From Gnetum montanum (Eukaryota; Streptophyta; Gnetopsida; Gnetales; Gnetaceae): 64,000 bases of DNA. The DNA lies in contig MNCI01009594.1 in NCBI GenBank assembly GCA_015680685.1, positions 376,143 through 440,142 on the forward strand, in the 5' to 3' direction. Numbering within the stretch: the stretch's first letter is position 1; the number at the start of each line of letters is the position of its first letter. Positions 11,835-23,859 of the stretch are shown here, piece by piece. Made by a program: the position numbers and the translations under genes. Below the pieces are notes generated by a model that worked only from the letters and a program-made list of their open reading frames with translations, made no database searches and was not told the origin of the DNA.

Positions 11835-13777
11835 TGTTTAACCTCTTTATGCTACATAGTCCATCTATGAAACATGATAAGATGACGAACATCATTAATT
11901 CTTTGGATGCAGATGTAATCAAATTTGCCTCTAGTATTCATGGATTTTATATTATTATATAAATCAATGATTTTATGTTTATTAAGCTTTTTGACATGCC
12001 TACTAATGGTGTTAAGGTAGTAGGTAGAGCAGGGAAAGACACAAGTCATAGAGGGGAGTTAGAAGCTTTTCTTAATTCATCTCTTAGATCTAAATTATCT
12101 CTTAGTAATTGTACTATCAAGGATATAAACTAAAGTTATCCTCTTTTTCAATCTAGGGTCTTTACCATACTCCTATTACAAAAGAGAGTCATGGAAGTTC
12201 AGCAAGCCTAGTCCATGAAGATATTCTTAACCAATGAAACTAAGTTTGATTAGGCTACATTCCTCATCAATGGATTAAAGCAGAAAGTCCACAAAATCTA
12301 TGATAACCTCAATTTCCAACTTCATCTATAGTTCATCTTTTTGTATGCATACCTCAGAAGGTTCTTGGAGTTTTTGGTCATCAGGAAAGATGGAAGGTGG
12401 GTGATTCATGATGAATCTCAGCTCTCCAAGCCTTGGGAAAAACATATTACGCTAGTGATATGTATCCAAGTCCCACCAATTGAGGAAGTATGTGAATTAC
12501 TATCTGTGACCACTAAGATTATTAGTGGTATGTGTTTTTCTTCCCCTAACATCAAGGAAAGAGAGCCCCACAGTATCCATGGTAATGCAAAGAAGGTTAA
12601 TCATGCACATGCAAAAGTGGACGATGCCACTAAAGAAAAGCTAAAAAGTTCATGAGTTGAAAATAATACTCTAGCTCCAACTTAATGTATGTGATTGGTT
12701 TTCTTTATGTTTCATTTCTTTAACTATTTTCAAGCTTGTTTTATCCTTGTTAACCTTGATTTTTTGTAGGGTGGATACATGACCTATTTGCTCAAGCTAC
12801 CAAAGAGGAAGAGTGTAAGCATGAGGAGGTAGAGAATAGAGGATCTAAAAGGGCATTAGATATTTTAGACTTCCTCCTAGATGATGCACCTTTGGAGAAT
12901 AATACCCTGTTAGACATGCTTCCTAATCTCCCTAGTGATCTTTGGCACTTTTATCCTTACTTTTGTTTCATTTATCTATTGCTCTTTCACTATAGATAGG
13001 TGTTGACTTTCATGCTTATTATAGAATGTGATTTTCCTCAAGACTTATCTACATTTTACACTAAACCTTAGGTGAATCTTATAGAAAAGGTGGAGTTTAT
13101 GAGAGGCATGATGGATGATATGGTGTATAGGTTACAATAGATAGACCCTGAGAATGGTAAGAATAGTTACAATGTATATTTATTTCTCTTTTTAATGTTT
13201 GTGTCATAATTTTGATGTTTTCTTTCATGTCTTATAGCTACATGGTTGAAGTTCTTTTTATATATTTTATCTTTGCTATTTTTTATTATTTCAAGATTTT
13301 TAGCATTGAAAGTTCCCAAGATAAGATGGGATCCCTCACAAAACTTTGAACTTGATGAGTTCTCCAAGATGCCTTTAGATGTAGAGAGTGGTCCATGAGG
13401 GTTGTATGAAGGGACTGCTAAACATGTTTCATCATGTAACTTAATGTTTCGGAAATCCCAATGTTCTAATGAGTTGTTGTAGAAACATCTTGTTATGGTA
13501 GAGAAAGAAATTAAGGAGTTGACTAATAAATTTAAGAGCCTTGAAGTAGCCAATATGGATTCCTTGCATATCAAGGAGATCGAGTGGTCTCAACACTAGA
13601 GTGCCAACTAGGGGATGGCTACCCTAGCTAGAAGCATTGCAGAGAAGGATATGTAAATGAAACATCTAATTCATAAAGCCAAGAAATGGTGTGATCATTG
13701 TGCCTTGATCTTTGAGTAGGGTAGAAGATAAAAAGACTTACAAACAACTCTACAATATGAAAAAAGAGAACCACTAA
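11835..13777 (+). pseudogene. G2, 5' part: second copy of the G family, interrupted by E1
   Basis: Translation matches G1 in order. It starts in the region equivalent to G1 8,770 (MTNIINSLDADV against MVNIIDSFDKXV), continues through YAYLRRFLEFLVI (12,344-12,382), then donor GTATGTG at 12,688 and acceptor TTTTTGTAG before 12,780, an exon 13,000-13,154 ending at GTAAGA, and VPKIRWDP from 13,313 with a coiled-coil-like stretch. Exons equivalent to G1 7,738-8,700 are absent, so the copy is 5'-truncated. The frame breaks at 13,777, where the 5' LTR of E1 begins, and resumes at 29,422. In-frame stops show it was or became a pseudogene. Its function is unrecognised, as for G1. Confidence 0.65.
13773..13777. 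repeat. Target-site duplication of E1, left copy
   Basis: ACTAA directly before the TGA that starts the 5' LTR. The right copy is ACTAC (29,422-29,426): four of five bases agree, as expected for an old insertion. Confidence 0.65.
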
Positions 13778-14751
13778 TGAGCATTAAAGTATTATGCCAA
13801 TAGGCCCCCATTGATGCAGCCTCATCGATTAGGCCCTGTTTACATGGTGTTGCCCCATCAATGGGCCCATGTTGACATAGCTTTTTCTATGTCTATAGGG
13901 ATCCATCAACATAGTCCTATAGAAAAAACTATAAATATGAGCTCCTAGCTGTGTTTATGTAATCATTCAAATCATAGTAGTAGTAAAGCTCTTGCAGTGT
14001 ATCCATTTGAAAGTTAGAATATTTCTCTAAGTGCTCACAACAAGAGTTAGACAGTGTATGGATCTTTATTCAAGCATTGTTGTACCTAAACCACACCAAT
14101 GTGTATGGGAATAAAGAAGAGCCTTTTGATCCAACCTTTTAGCACTTAGAATAGATTAATGATTTATTTATGCATATATTACTTTCATTAATTATGTTGC
14201 TAATTAAGCAAAATTACACTTCGAGCAATTAGTTAATTAATTAAGCTAAATAGATTAAATACATAAGTATAACCACTTTGAGCATAAACATGTATTCACT
14301 TGGTAATCCTAGTAGCATTATTGCTTGGTGCAGCTAGTAGCATGACACTTGGTAACCCAGCAATGGATACATGGACATGTATGAAAAGTGGGACCATATG
14401 TTTAGGTTAGAACTAGTTAGAGATTAGTTAGTTCATTAAGCTAAATTAGTTGTTAAATTACTTCATATCTCTACTTTAAGCACCAAAGAACATAAAACAT
14501 AAAACAATAAAAATTATATGCCTTGATTACACTTAATCATACCATGTGCATCACAAGTGTAATTGGGAAGACAAAGAACAACTATTAGGACAAGGTTCAG
14601 TTCCTAGAAGATTAGTGTACATGAGGCTATATAGTCTACATAATTTGACTAGATTTCATGTGAACACTCCATAATTCATAATTTAACTAGATTGCATGTG
14701 AACACTCTATAATTTGTATTGTTGAACATAGGGGTACCTAACCACTCATCA
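13778..14751 (+). repeat. E1 5' LTR
   Basis: It aligns along its length with 28,507-29,421, for example the GGTGTTGCCC, TATA and GTGTATGGATCTTTATTCAAG blocks. The start TGAGCATTAAAG matches TGACCATCAAAG at 28,507, and both ends read CTCATCA. Divergence by eye is substantial (of the order of 20%), so the insertion is old. Confidence 0.85.
13929..13936 (+). promoter_or_regulatory. TATA box of E1 5' LTR
   Basis: TATAAATA, at the same LTR position as TATAAATA at 28,631-28,638 in the 3' LTR. It is the likely core of the U3 promoter. Confidence 0.6.
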
Positions 14752-14752
14752 T

Positions 14753-14772
14753 TGGCCTAGTTCCTGGGAACT
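14753..14772 (+). promoter_or_regulatory. E1 primer-binding site (degenerate)
   Basis: One base after the LTR end comes TGGCCTAGTTCCTGGGAAC. The TGG start and CTGGGAAC tail fit a mutated tRNA primer site of the kind used by plant Gypsy elements. The middle is too altered to name the tRNA. Confidence 0.45.
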
Positions 14773-14904
14773 TTGTTCCTTGAAATGTGTGTCATTTAGG
14801 ATTAGTGAATATTATTAGTATCATTCGATGAAACCTGAGGTTGACATCATTTTCAAATTATCTAATTACAAAATCTCATTGATAATTTTATTTATTTTAC
14901 AAAA

Positions 14905-17180
14905 TGTCTTCTTCTTCTTATAGATGTGAAGATGTTAAACCACTAGTCCCACAAGTATGCAAATGGGTATATCCTCATCTAGATGAGTATGTACCTAAAT
15001 TCACCATCACCTTGCATCAAGGTGAACAACTATAGTGGTAAGACATGGAGGTCAACATCATAATGCCTCCCTATCGATCTATGCTTGGGATTTTGTTTCA
15101 AGATCTTAAGAGGTTGGGCATCCTAGATCTTCAAAAAGAATATGTTGTGCATGGTTATGACACCTGGGACTACCATCCCACTAAGACATAATGTAGGAGA
15201 GATTGACATAAGAAAAAGCACCATCAGTTTTCAAAAGGTAGACACTTCACCAATTCCTTATTGCTATTAAACCATAGTAACAATGAGGATCCTCCCTTTG
15301 GGGGTTCTCAACATGAAGATTCTCCATCCATGGTTATTAGTGATGAGCATGTGACCCTAAACCCATGGTCGACTATTAACAAACTAGATTTAGAAAAAAG
15401 TGACAATCAAGGTAGGGACTTAGGCAAACATCACAATCGTAAGGAATCTAAGGATTGTGGTTGTGACAAGCAAAGAGGTGGTGGCAGATGCTATAGTGGT
15501 GATGTTGGTCAACCTTCCTCTTCATCCTATTTATCTAATTTCAAACATTCCTCTTCATCTTCTAGTTATTATAGAAGCTACTAGAGCAATAATCATGATG
15601 AAGGTGATCAATGAGATAATAATGGTTGTAGAGCCCATTAAGAATGAAGGGGTAATAGAAATTATCATTAGTGTCATTGACACAATGATGATGATGAACT
15701 TCTATTGGTAACTCAAAGCATGCTTAACATTTCATAGGTGGTTAAGATCCCAACTCAACATGTGAAAGATAGTTGGATCAAGCACTTAAACATGAACACT
15801 ATCCCAAGATTTGAGGGGGATATAACTTTGAACCACAAAACCATCTATAAGCCTTTCATATGCTTGCACTTTACAAAACCTTGAAAATGTTTTGTAAAAA
15901 CTAAAACTCTTTTCTAGGATACTCATCCAAGAAGCAGAATGCTAGTATCAACCCTTGGAGTTGAAATCTATCTACCGATGGAGTACAATGCTTGAGCTAT
16001 TCAATGATAAATACCAAACATACTCCTAGATTTTCTAAATTAAGAAGTCAAATCCAAGGTTAGAAAGAGGGAGCACACAAACCCTTGGATGCCACCATGG
16101 GTAGATATTATTCTCTGTTACATTGATGTCCTAGCCATGGTTATTCTCATGGGGAACAACTCCACCACATAATAGATAGGCTTAGAGAAAAAACTAGAAG
16201 AACTCTTGGGGTCTATGCCTAAGGGAAATTTTTTGAACTAAGAGCTCATTAGATACAAAGGCTATAGAGTAGGTTGTAAAAGAAGAAGATGAGTTGTGAA
16301 AAAGAGAAAGCATAGAAAAGTGTAATAGAGATCCTTCCATAACGAAAAGGGAGGTTTGATTCTATGATGAGGAGGAGTCATCACTTGATGAAATGATGAA
16401 TAGGAAAACCTTATCCATCCAAAAATTTGTTTATTATATTTCAAGAAAGGTTGATAAATTATGGGACTCTTTCAATGCAAAGTTCCAAATTGCTATGAAG
16501 ATTGCTAAAGAATCCAAAGAGCAAAATAGCGATCACAACTATAGGAAGTAGAAATAAGTTGAATGTGCCTACTAGAGAGGTAAGGGAAAGGCTGTTGTAG
16601 TCAAAGAAATTGTGGAGAAAGACTCTAATGATGATGTTAGGTGTAACATTTGTTAATATGAACATCTACAGAAATTTTTTCCTCTGGTGTCACACTTACA
16701 AGAGTCTAGGGTGTTCGTGCTAAATTTGTGACTAGCATAGAGGCAAGAACCTAGACAATTACCTTATCTTGAAGGTAATCCAAGGTAATTTTTCTAGCAG
16801 CAATAGGCTTCCTATCTAAGTAGATCTCCACCACAATCATATGATCAATATCAATAGTGGAATCAACCATAGTCATGGGAAATTCCACTACTAAGATAGC
16901 AATACACTTACAAGCAACTAGATCCATATGGATACTATGTTCAGCAACCTATTTTTCCATGAAGCTTTGCAAGCCATACCCCATTCTAGCATCACTATTA
17001 CCCTCCAAAGTACCATTGAACTCATTCACCATCTACTTGAGGAGAGAACCCATATTCATAGCACCTTCTACATCCATCTACACACATCCCTCCACCCTCA
17101 ACCTAGTTACCTCTTCCTTCATTCATGCAACATGAAATTCCCCCACAACCATAGTAATGAAATGATACAAGGGCTATAAA
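14905..17180 (+). pseudogene. E1 gag region (decayed)
   Basis: Starts at ATG 14,905 (MSSSSYRCEDVK). The frame is broken by many stops. Visible parts include a Ser/Asn/Gly-rich segment (15,261-15,590), a capsid-like region that I cannot align confidently, a basic stretch near 16,500-16,600, and a degraded zinc-knuckle remnant at 16,642-16,653 (CNIC, where the following His and Cys are not in register). A Pro/Gln/Tyr-rich part follows to about 17,180. Position between primer site and protease supports gag, the structural protein that forms the particle around the RNA. Sequence identity to a named gag family is weak. Confidence 0.55.
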
Positions 17181-17277
17181 TTTATAACTAGCGTTCCAAT
17201 TGAGTGGTTTAGAAACTTGATCTTGGAAATAACCATTCTTTTATTCCAACATTCCTCCCAAACTCTAACAACCTAAT

Positions 17278-17760
17278 GTGGTTAGTCACCCTGTATCTCC
17301 AACATCCCCATCCTCTACATCAAACACATTTGAGCACTCTTCAAACCAAAGGCTACATCAAATCTACATAGTAATGTTAACCCATGTTGTCTTTGATTGG
17401 ATCAAAGCTGGCAACCTACCCACAAAAAGATCTAACTTGGAAAGTCCTCTTATTTACTTACTAATCACCAAACATGAGCCACATAAAGCTCTTCTTGATT
17501 CTATTTCTAGTATCAATCTCATCTCCCATGACATGTACAGGTCCTAGAACCTACTTCCTCTCATAAATAGAAACATATATTTGGAATTGGTAGACTAGTC
17601 AATCATTGTTTGTTTAGGATTAGTGGAGGACATCATAACCATAGTTTGTGGGTGGTTCTATATTGTAGATTTTCTTATGAACAAGGTAGAAAATTGTAAA
17701 GGAAACTTCCCCATCATTATGGGATGTGCTTGGTTAAGCATGGTTGATGTACAAATGGGC
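17278..17760 (+). pseudogene. E1 retropepsin-like protease (decayed)
   Basis: ALLDSISSINLI at 17,485-17,525 corresponds to the active-site block L-D-S/T-G-S-S-I-N of plant Gypsy proteases, with Gly changed to Ile. The distal block IIMGCAWL (17,712-17,735) corresponds to I-L-G-R-x-W-L. The enzyme would cut the gag-pol polyprotein during particle maturation. Loss of the active-site Gly and several stops make it inactive. It lies between gag and RT, as in all Ty3/Gypsy elements. Confidence 0.65.
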
Positions 17761-18399
17761 ATAAGGGAGCTCTTCTAAGAAATATCTAAGGAAAATAAAT
17801 TTGGATGAATAGAGAATAAGCATGTTTCATGCATTACGTATAGTGATAACAGGTGCAATTGCATGAAAAAATATGGTCCATTAAAAATAAATTCATCAAA
17901 GCATGCAATGAGTGTGCAAAGAAATAGATATCCAAAGGTGCCTATATGTAGTAGCCACAAAACAGGAGGGCACCCAGTGGCTGATAGTTGACTCTAATAG
18001 TAGCACATTATGCATGGAACCAATTAAGAGCTAGACATATGCTTATGTTGAAGGCATGGATGAACTTGAGCAAATTCATCACCAAATATTTAATGATGAA
18101 TATGATGATACCTATTAGGAAGATTCGGTAATCCTTGATAATTTCAAGAAGAAAATCCTAGAGTTGAAAACTCTACCAATTGGCATAGAGTATGCATTTT
18201 TTAAAAATGGAAAGTTGGTCATAATCAATGCTAATCTTGCTCTTAAACTAAAAAACACATTATTGATGTTGATCAAAAAATGGTCAACAACCTTTGCTTG
18301 GTCACATCCTAAGCTAACTAGAATTGATCCAAGGATATGCTAGCATCAAATCTACACCGATCCGACCATGAAGTTAAGAAGGTAGCTATAGAGGTAACT

Positions 18400-19520
18400 A
18401 AATTCCAAGTTGAAACATATCATCAAGTAGAAAATAGAAAAATTCCTCAAGGTAGAGTTCATCTATCCCACCATGGATAGTGAGTGGCTTAGTCCACTCA
18501 AAATTGTGCCAAACAAAGGTGGGAAGTTGTAGGTTTGCATTAACTTTAGGTTGTTGAACATGGAAATATTTAGAAATCATTTTTCATTACCATTTGTGGA
18601 TCAAGTATTGGATACGATATCTTGGCATTTTTATTATAGTTTCTTGGATGCTTATAGTGGTTATAACCAAATCTAGATTATGCCAAAGGATTAGGCCAAG
18701 ACAACATTTAGGAGTCCTTGGGAGACTTTTACATATTATAAGATGTCATTTGGTCTATGCAATGCACTTGCAACATTTCAAAACTTGGTCCTTAGTATTT
18801 TTCAATAGTATATTGGTAGTGGGGTAGAAGTGTTTACGGATGACTCCTCTACCTATGGGGCTATATTTGAGTAAGCCCTGGATCACCTTGAGAAAGTATT
18901 GAAAAGATGTATTGAAACAAACCTTAGGCTCAATTGGTAGAAAATCCATCTAATGGTCTAAGAGGATAGAGCACTGGGGCACTGAATTTCACAAAAATAG
19001 ATTAAGGTAGACCTAAAAAGATAAGGGTCGTCTAAAGAATCACATGCCAACAAGAGATAGTCAAAAATGTCCAATCATTCCTTGGACACACTAGCTACTA
19101 CCAGTGGTTTATAGAGAATTTCTTTAAGCTCACAAAGTCATTGGTTAAACTTATGAAGAAAGATGCTCCATTCATCTAGACTAAGGAGTGCAAACATGCA
19201 TTCCAATAGCTAAAGAAAAAATTCATAGAAACTCCAATTCTACAAGCACCAGACTGGTCTAGATTATTTTATATAATGATGAATGCATCTAATTATGCCT
19301 TGGGATTTATGCTTAAGTGGTTGGATGATAAGAAATATCCATATTACATCCACTACATAAGGCAAAGCATTGTGGATGCACAACTAAATTATACCACAAC
19401 TGAGAAAGAATTTATGACAGTGGTGTATGCTCTTGAAAAGTTCAAGTACTCTGTGCTTGGCTACAAATTTTTTGTGCACACATATTATAGTTTCATCTAC
19501 TTTCTAATGAATAAGTGAAT
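18400..19520 (+). pseudogene. E1 reverse transcriptase and RNase H (decayed)
   Basis: RT blocks in order: SEWLSPLKIVPNKGGK, FRLLNMEIFRNHFSLPFVDQ, SFLDAYSGYNQI, FGLCNALATFQNLVLSIF and VFTDDSSTYG (near 18,829-18,858), the last holding the catalytic Asp pair. The connection and RNase H follow (SYYQWFIENFF; FYIMMNASNYALGFML; TTEKEFMTVVYALEKFKY near 19,400-19,445). It would copy the RNA into cDNA in the cytoplasmic particle. Stops sit where Gln or Trp is expected, for example both sites in NQI-stop-IMPKD-stop-AK. The catalytic DD is kept although the frame is dead. Confidence 0.85.
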
Positions 19521-19822
19521 GATGAGTCCCCATATCATACGATGGCTCATGATCTTGCAAGAATTTGATCTCATAATGGTAGATCAGAAAGAAACCAAGA
19601 ATGTGGTCATTAACTCAGTTAAGATAGAACAACAAAGAGGAGGAGAGTCCACTCTTTGATCAATTTCCATATCAAATCCTTTTTATAGGAGAAATAAATG
19701 TCCAAGTTCATGCAAAAATAAAATGATATGATGGCATCCATGATTACCTTCTTACTCAGGATATTCCATGAGATATAGACTTTAGGAAGAAAAAATAGTT
19801 TCTTCACTAGGCAAACTACTTC

Positions 19823-21020
19823 ATGGAAATCAATAGACATCTTTACAATGTGTGTGCCGCTAGGCTTGTTCATTGGCATGTCCTTGATGTAGATCAACTA
19901 CGCATTCTCCAGGATGCTCATGAAGTCCCTTGCAGAGGAAACTATGTAGAGAGATGCATAGCAATAAAAATCCTAATGGTAAGATACTATTGGCCTACAA
20001 TCTTTAGGAATGCCCACCAATTTGTCCGATCTTGTGAATCCTATTAAAGAGATAATACATAACCACATGAATGGAGGTTCCTCAATAGTGGATCCAATTA
20101 CTAGAGCCCTTTGGCATATGGGGCATTAACTTCATGGGTTCCATCACACCCATGTCCAATGAAAATGTGTATATCATTGTAGTAGTCGACTACTACACTA
20201 AATGAGTAGAAGTAGCATTTTCCACTGACTATACATCATCCACTACTACTAGATTTGTACAAAAAAAATGTTGTAAATAGGTTTGGAGTGCCACATGCAC
20301 TAATTTCTAATAATGGAACTTATTTTATAGGTGCCATTTTTTGAAAAATCATGTAACAATTGGGGGTAGAACATCAATTAACAACACCATATAATCCCCA
20401 AGCTAATGGTCAAGTAGAGGTAAGTAACCAAGAGATTACAAAGATCCTAATAGGAACTATCAGCAAATATAGGATAGACTAGAGCATAAAACTCAATGAT
20501 GCCCTTTGGGCTTACTACTCAACATGGAAACTTCTAATTGACTACTCTCCCTATGATGTGGTGTATGGAAAACATCCAACACTCCTAATTTAATCTAAGC
20601 TCTATACACTCTCAATAGCCTATGAACTAAATCTTGACCTAAGCTTAGCATAAAAAGAAAGATTGATTAACCTTGACATGCTAGATGAAAAATTATTAGT
20701 GGTACTATCTTTGAATGAAGCACACAAGACATTCAATAAGTAATGTTATGACCTTAGAATATGGAAAGTAAAATTTCAACCAGAAGATAAGGTTCTCTAC
20801 TAGAACCCCACACATGTACCCTAGAAAACAAAATTTTAAACATTTTGAAAGGGACCTTATATAATTGATAAAACCTTTTCTTCTAGGGCTAGGATCATAT
20901 ACAAACTTGAGAGTGCAAATAAAAAGTAGTTGATCAACGTACAAAAAGCAAAACTTTTCCATGATCCCAAACAAGCCAATGTAATAAATACTTCAATAGA
21001 TGGACAACTATGCTTAATTT
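19823..21020 (+). pseudogene. E1 integrase (decayed)
   Basis: The zinc-binding part is visible as DAHEVPCRGNYV followed by YYWPTIFRNAHQFVRSCESY (19,910-20,045). The core has WGINFMGSI (near 20,119), LISNNGTYF (near 20,301), and TTPYNPQANGQVEVSNQE (near 20,379) with the catalytic Glu. Both catalytic Asp positions read Asn, each a single G-to-A change. A C-terminal tail ends near 21,020. The protein would join cDNA to the host chromosome. The missing Asp residues and multiple frame breaks make it inactive. Confidence 0.85.
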
Positions 21021-21502
21021 TTTAGATATCCTCCTTTCAACTTAGTCATGAGGGAGATGTTCATCTATGCTAATTATCCATATGGCCCCTTAGTTTTTCT
21101 ATTTTTCTTATTTTTTCCTCATAATTCGTTTTCTTACACCTTAATTTTAAATCCTTTTCATATTTTACATCATTTTTTGTTTTACACCATCACTAGTACA
21201 TTTAAATCTTTATTTAATATTTTTATACTTCCTTATATATTTTACTTTATTTTTTTTAGTGTGATTTTCAAATTTTTATTAATAAATTATGCTTTGTGCC
21301 AATAGGACACAATGGTGTTGTAGCTACTACTAATGGTAGTTTCTACCAAATGTTTTGTTTGCTAATGTCTAGTTTTTATTTTTAAAATTTTTGTATCAAT
21401 GGATTAGTCATGGTTTCTTTTCCATGGAACAAGCAGTGATTCGATGACATCCATCAATTCACAAACTCTATGGTTTTTCTTGTTTTGGAAGTTTGAGGTC
21501 CC
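21021..21502. other. E1 post-pol spacer, left of S1
   Basis: T-rich non-coding sequence. The ORF at 21,048-21,305 is low-complexity (Phe/Leu/Tyr-rich) and not supported as a gene. Confidence 0.5.
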
Positions 21503-22180
21503 TGTTACATTTGAAAACGTCTGTGGTTGGAACACTGAGAGGTTATCAGGCGTACAACCTAACCCCAGATCTGTGTGAGGGTCATGCTGGAGAAAATAGA
21601 AATAGGGTGGCCTAAATGGTCTAGTTGATCAGACAGGGACTTATGTGGTGTACAATGATTGTATACAAATAGTAGTTTTAAAATGTAACACGCTAAGGTT
21701 GAAATGGAAGAAAATGAGAGGTGCACTATAATAGAAACGCATCGAAGTGTGTAATCATGACAATAAGCATGAACAAGTACACAAAGATGCAACATATATC
21801 TAATAGAAAAAATGAAATGATATTTTGGGTGAGAGAATGCACCACCTCAAGATAGGGGGATCTGATCTTTTTTTGGCTGATGAATGTTTACAACTAATGT
21901 GCAGTACTAGGAAGGCATAGCTGATAGTGGAACAATATGGTCACAGCTCTTGGACTATTGCCAATGGGGTGCTAACAAGAACTGAAGAGCCAATGCTTTC
22001 TAGATAGAGAGCTTCTTAGCTGGATTGAATAGAGATCTGGGAAGTGCTATTGATGGGACTTGCTATTTATCAACTATATGTTTGCCAATCTCTTCACCAA
22101 AATTTACTGCCAGAAGCCAACTGCTAGAAAGATGACCCCATTTTTTTAGAAGCCAACCCTTTGAAAATCATTTGCTAGGG

Positions 22181-22188
22181 TATTTATA
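22181..22188 (-). promoter_or_regulatory. TATA box of S1
   Basis: Minus-strand CCTATAAATACCC, the same context as the TATA boxes of the T3 3' LTR (62,031) and T4 LTR (63,174). Confidence 0.6.
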
Positions 22189-22599
22189 GGGCCAAGAGTG
22201 GAAGAGAGGTGTGGTTTGGATGCCACATGTCCTGGGTCCCACAGGGCACAAACATGAATGTGCTACGCTGAAGTGCTACGCCAAATGGAATGATGCAGGA
22301 AGTGAAACCTACTGAGCTATGACCATACTGTTTAGACTACATGTACCCAAAGGACTACCATAATTTTACAGAAAATGTTAATGACAAGTGTAAAATGAAG
22401 CTTACACGTTGGGACTATGTATTCCCATCTCTTACGAGTAGGGTCAAGTGTAGAGACAATTTTAGGCCTCAACAAAGGATGCAACAAGCAAAGAAAACTA
22501 CCAATCTCGGCTATCAAGGGGATGCTGGGGTAGAAATGATCATTGATGATGAGTCTTAGAGCCTTTGCAGATATTTTGTGGCCTCCTTTCAAGAGTTAT

Positions 22600-23490
22600 G
22601 CTACTTATGCTACTCAGCATAGTGACATAGAATGAATACCCACTCACTACGCCATGCTACACTATGTAGCGTTGCACAGTGTAGGAGCTAGTTTTGAGAC
22701 AAATCTTGCTCAAAAATTGAAAATACCCCTTTGAGGCCGGGAAAGGCAAGCTATCTTAGCAACCAGCCATGACACTTTTCATGTTGGAGGAGCCTGAGAC
22801 TTCTTGGTTTCATCCATGGGATACTTTTAATCATGATGTCTCTTCTACATTGTGTTATGCTGTGTAGCATAGCACAGCATAGCACCTAGTTTGATATGAA
22901 TTTGAGCTTAATCTATAATTTTTTATCAAAATACTTTGATTGGGACCTAAGAGTGAAGTGGGATAGGTAGTCTTGGAAGTTGAAGCATGACCAAGTGTAA
23001 TTCTTTTGCTAGAACAACTTGGTGGAGATCTTCTTGCATTGCCACCTTTCTATGTTGTGCTACGTTATGTAGCGTAGCACCTATTTTTGCGTAAATTTTA
23101 ACTTAATCTGAAATTATTCTATCATGGGATATTGGTCATATTCTAAGGTGGCAATAGAACAAGAATTTTTTATGGTTGAAGCATGGGCAATAACACTTTC
23201 CACATCAAGGTAGTTTGAAAATAGATTTTGTCATGCCAGGGCCTACTACGTTGTGCTACATTATGTGGCATAGCATAGTGTAGCATTCAAAATGAGCTGA
23301 CTTTTGTGAAATTTGCCATATTTTTTCCATGCTACATTGATCACATTCCAAGGATGAAGTAGGGCAGGCATCCTTGAGTGCTCAACATCTGCCAACTGCA
23401 TCTTCTGCATTTGATCTAACACTTGCAATAGTTTTAGCACCACATGGTCTACTATGTTGCGCAGCATAGCATAGCGTAGTAGGCCTCTCA
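22600..23490 (-). repeat. About 200-bp tandem repeats with palindromic GCTAC/GTAGC cores in S1 U3
   Basis: Cores of the form GCTAC..TATGTAGCATAGCATAG recur near 22,655, 22,860, 23,060, 23,258 and 23,458, spaced by about 200 bp. The flanking unit sequence is also recognisably repeated (for example TAGCACCTA followed by TTAATCT). Confidence 0.7.
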
Positions 23491-23859
23491 GTTAGAAAAT
23501 TTTCTGAACTGTTTAGTTCATCCTGAAAACCTTTAGTAGCTCCTAGCTTGGCACTTGGATGGACCATTGGCTGGGACATTTGTCAAGCTAGGTAGGTTAG
23601 AGAGAGCCATGAGCTTGATGGTCCAAAAGATAGAAAGTTTTCTAAACTGTATGGTCCATCCTCAATGCTACTTTTGTGCAAAATAGCCTCATGACTAGGT
23701 GCTGCGTTGACCATGCTACAAAGGGTGGTAGCTAGGCTCGAAAGTATTGGGTGTCATGTTGTTTATGCAACCCAGTGTGACACTGTGCATGCAGAGATCC
23801 TTGCCCCAAATTTTAAGGCTATGCTGAATAATGAGAGTCCCAAAATTGATGGTGTTTCA

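Larger units (their letters stand above)
21503..23859 (-). mobile_element. S1: solo LTR of the T3/T4 family, reversed, inside E1
   Basis: Read on the minus strand it starts TGAAACACCATCAATTTTGG, like the T4 LTR start at 42,579. It continues with blocks matching the T3 LTRs (GGACATGTGGCATCCAAACC, CCTATAAATACCC, GTTCCAACCAC) and ends AAATGTAACA where T3 LTRs end AAATGCTACA. No primer site or internal sequence follows. The flanks GTCCC (21,498-21,502) and ATCCA (23,860-23,864) share three of five bases, consistent with an old target duplication. A solo LTR forms by recombination between the two LTRs of an element. Confidence 0.75.

Noticed and set aside
13167-13574. 135-codon minus-strand ORF
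   Set aside because: It is antisense to the G2 exon that aligns with G1, so the + strand explains it.
21048-21305. 85-codon hydrophobic ORF after E1 integrase
   Set aside because: A T-rich low-complexity stretch gives Phe/Leu/Tyr runs on any long open frame. No similar frame occurs in the other elements.
22600-23490. CRISPR-like array in S1
   Set aside because: Units of about 200 bp with diverged cores in a plant LTR. There are no short identical repeats with unique spacers.
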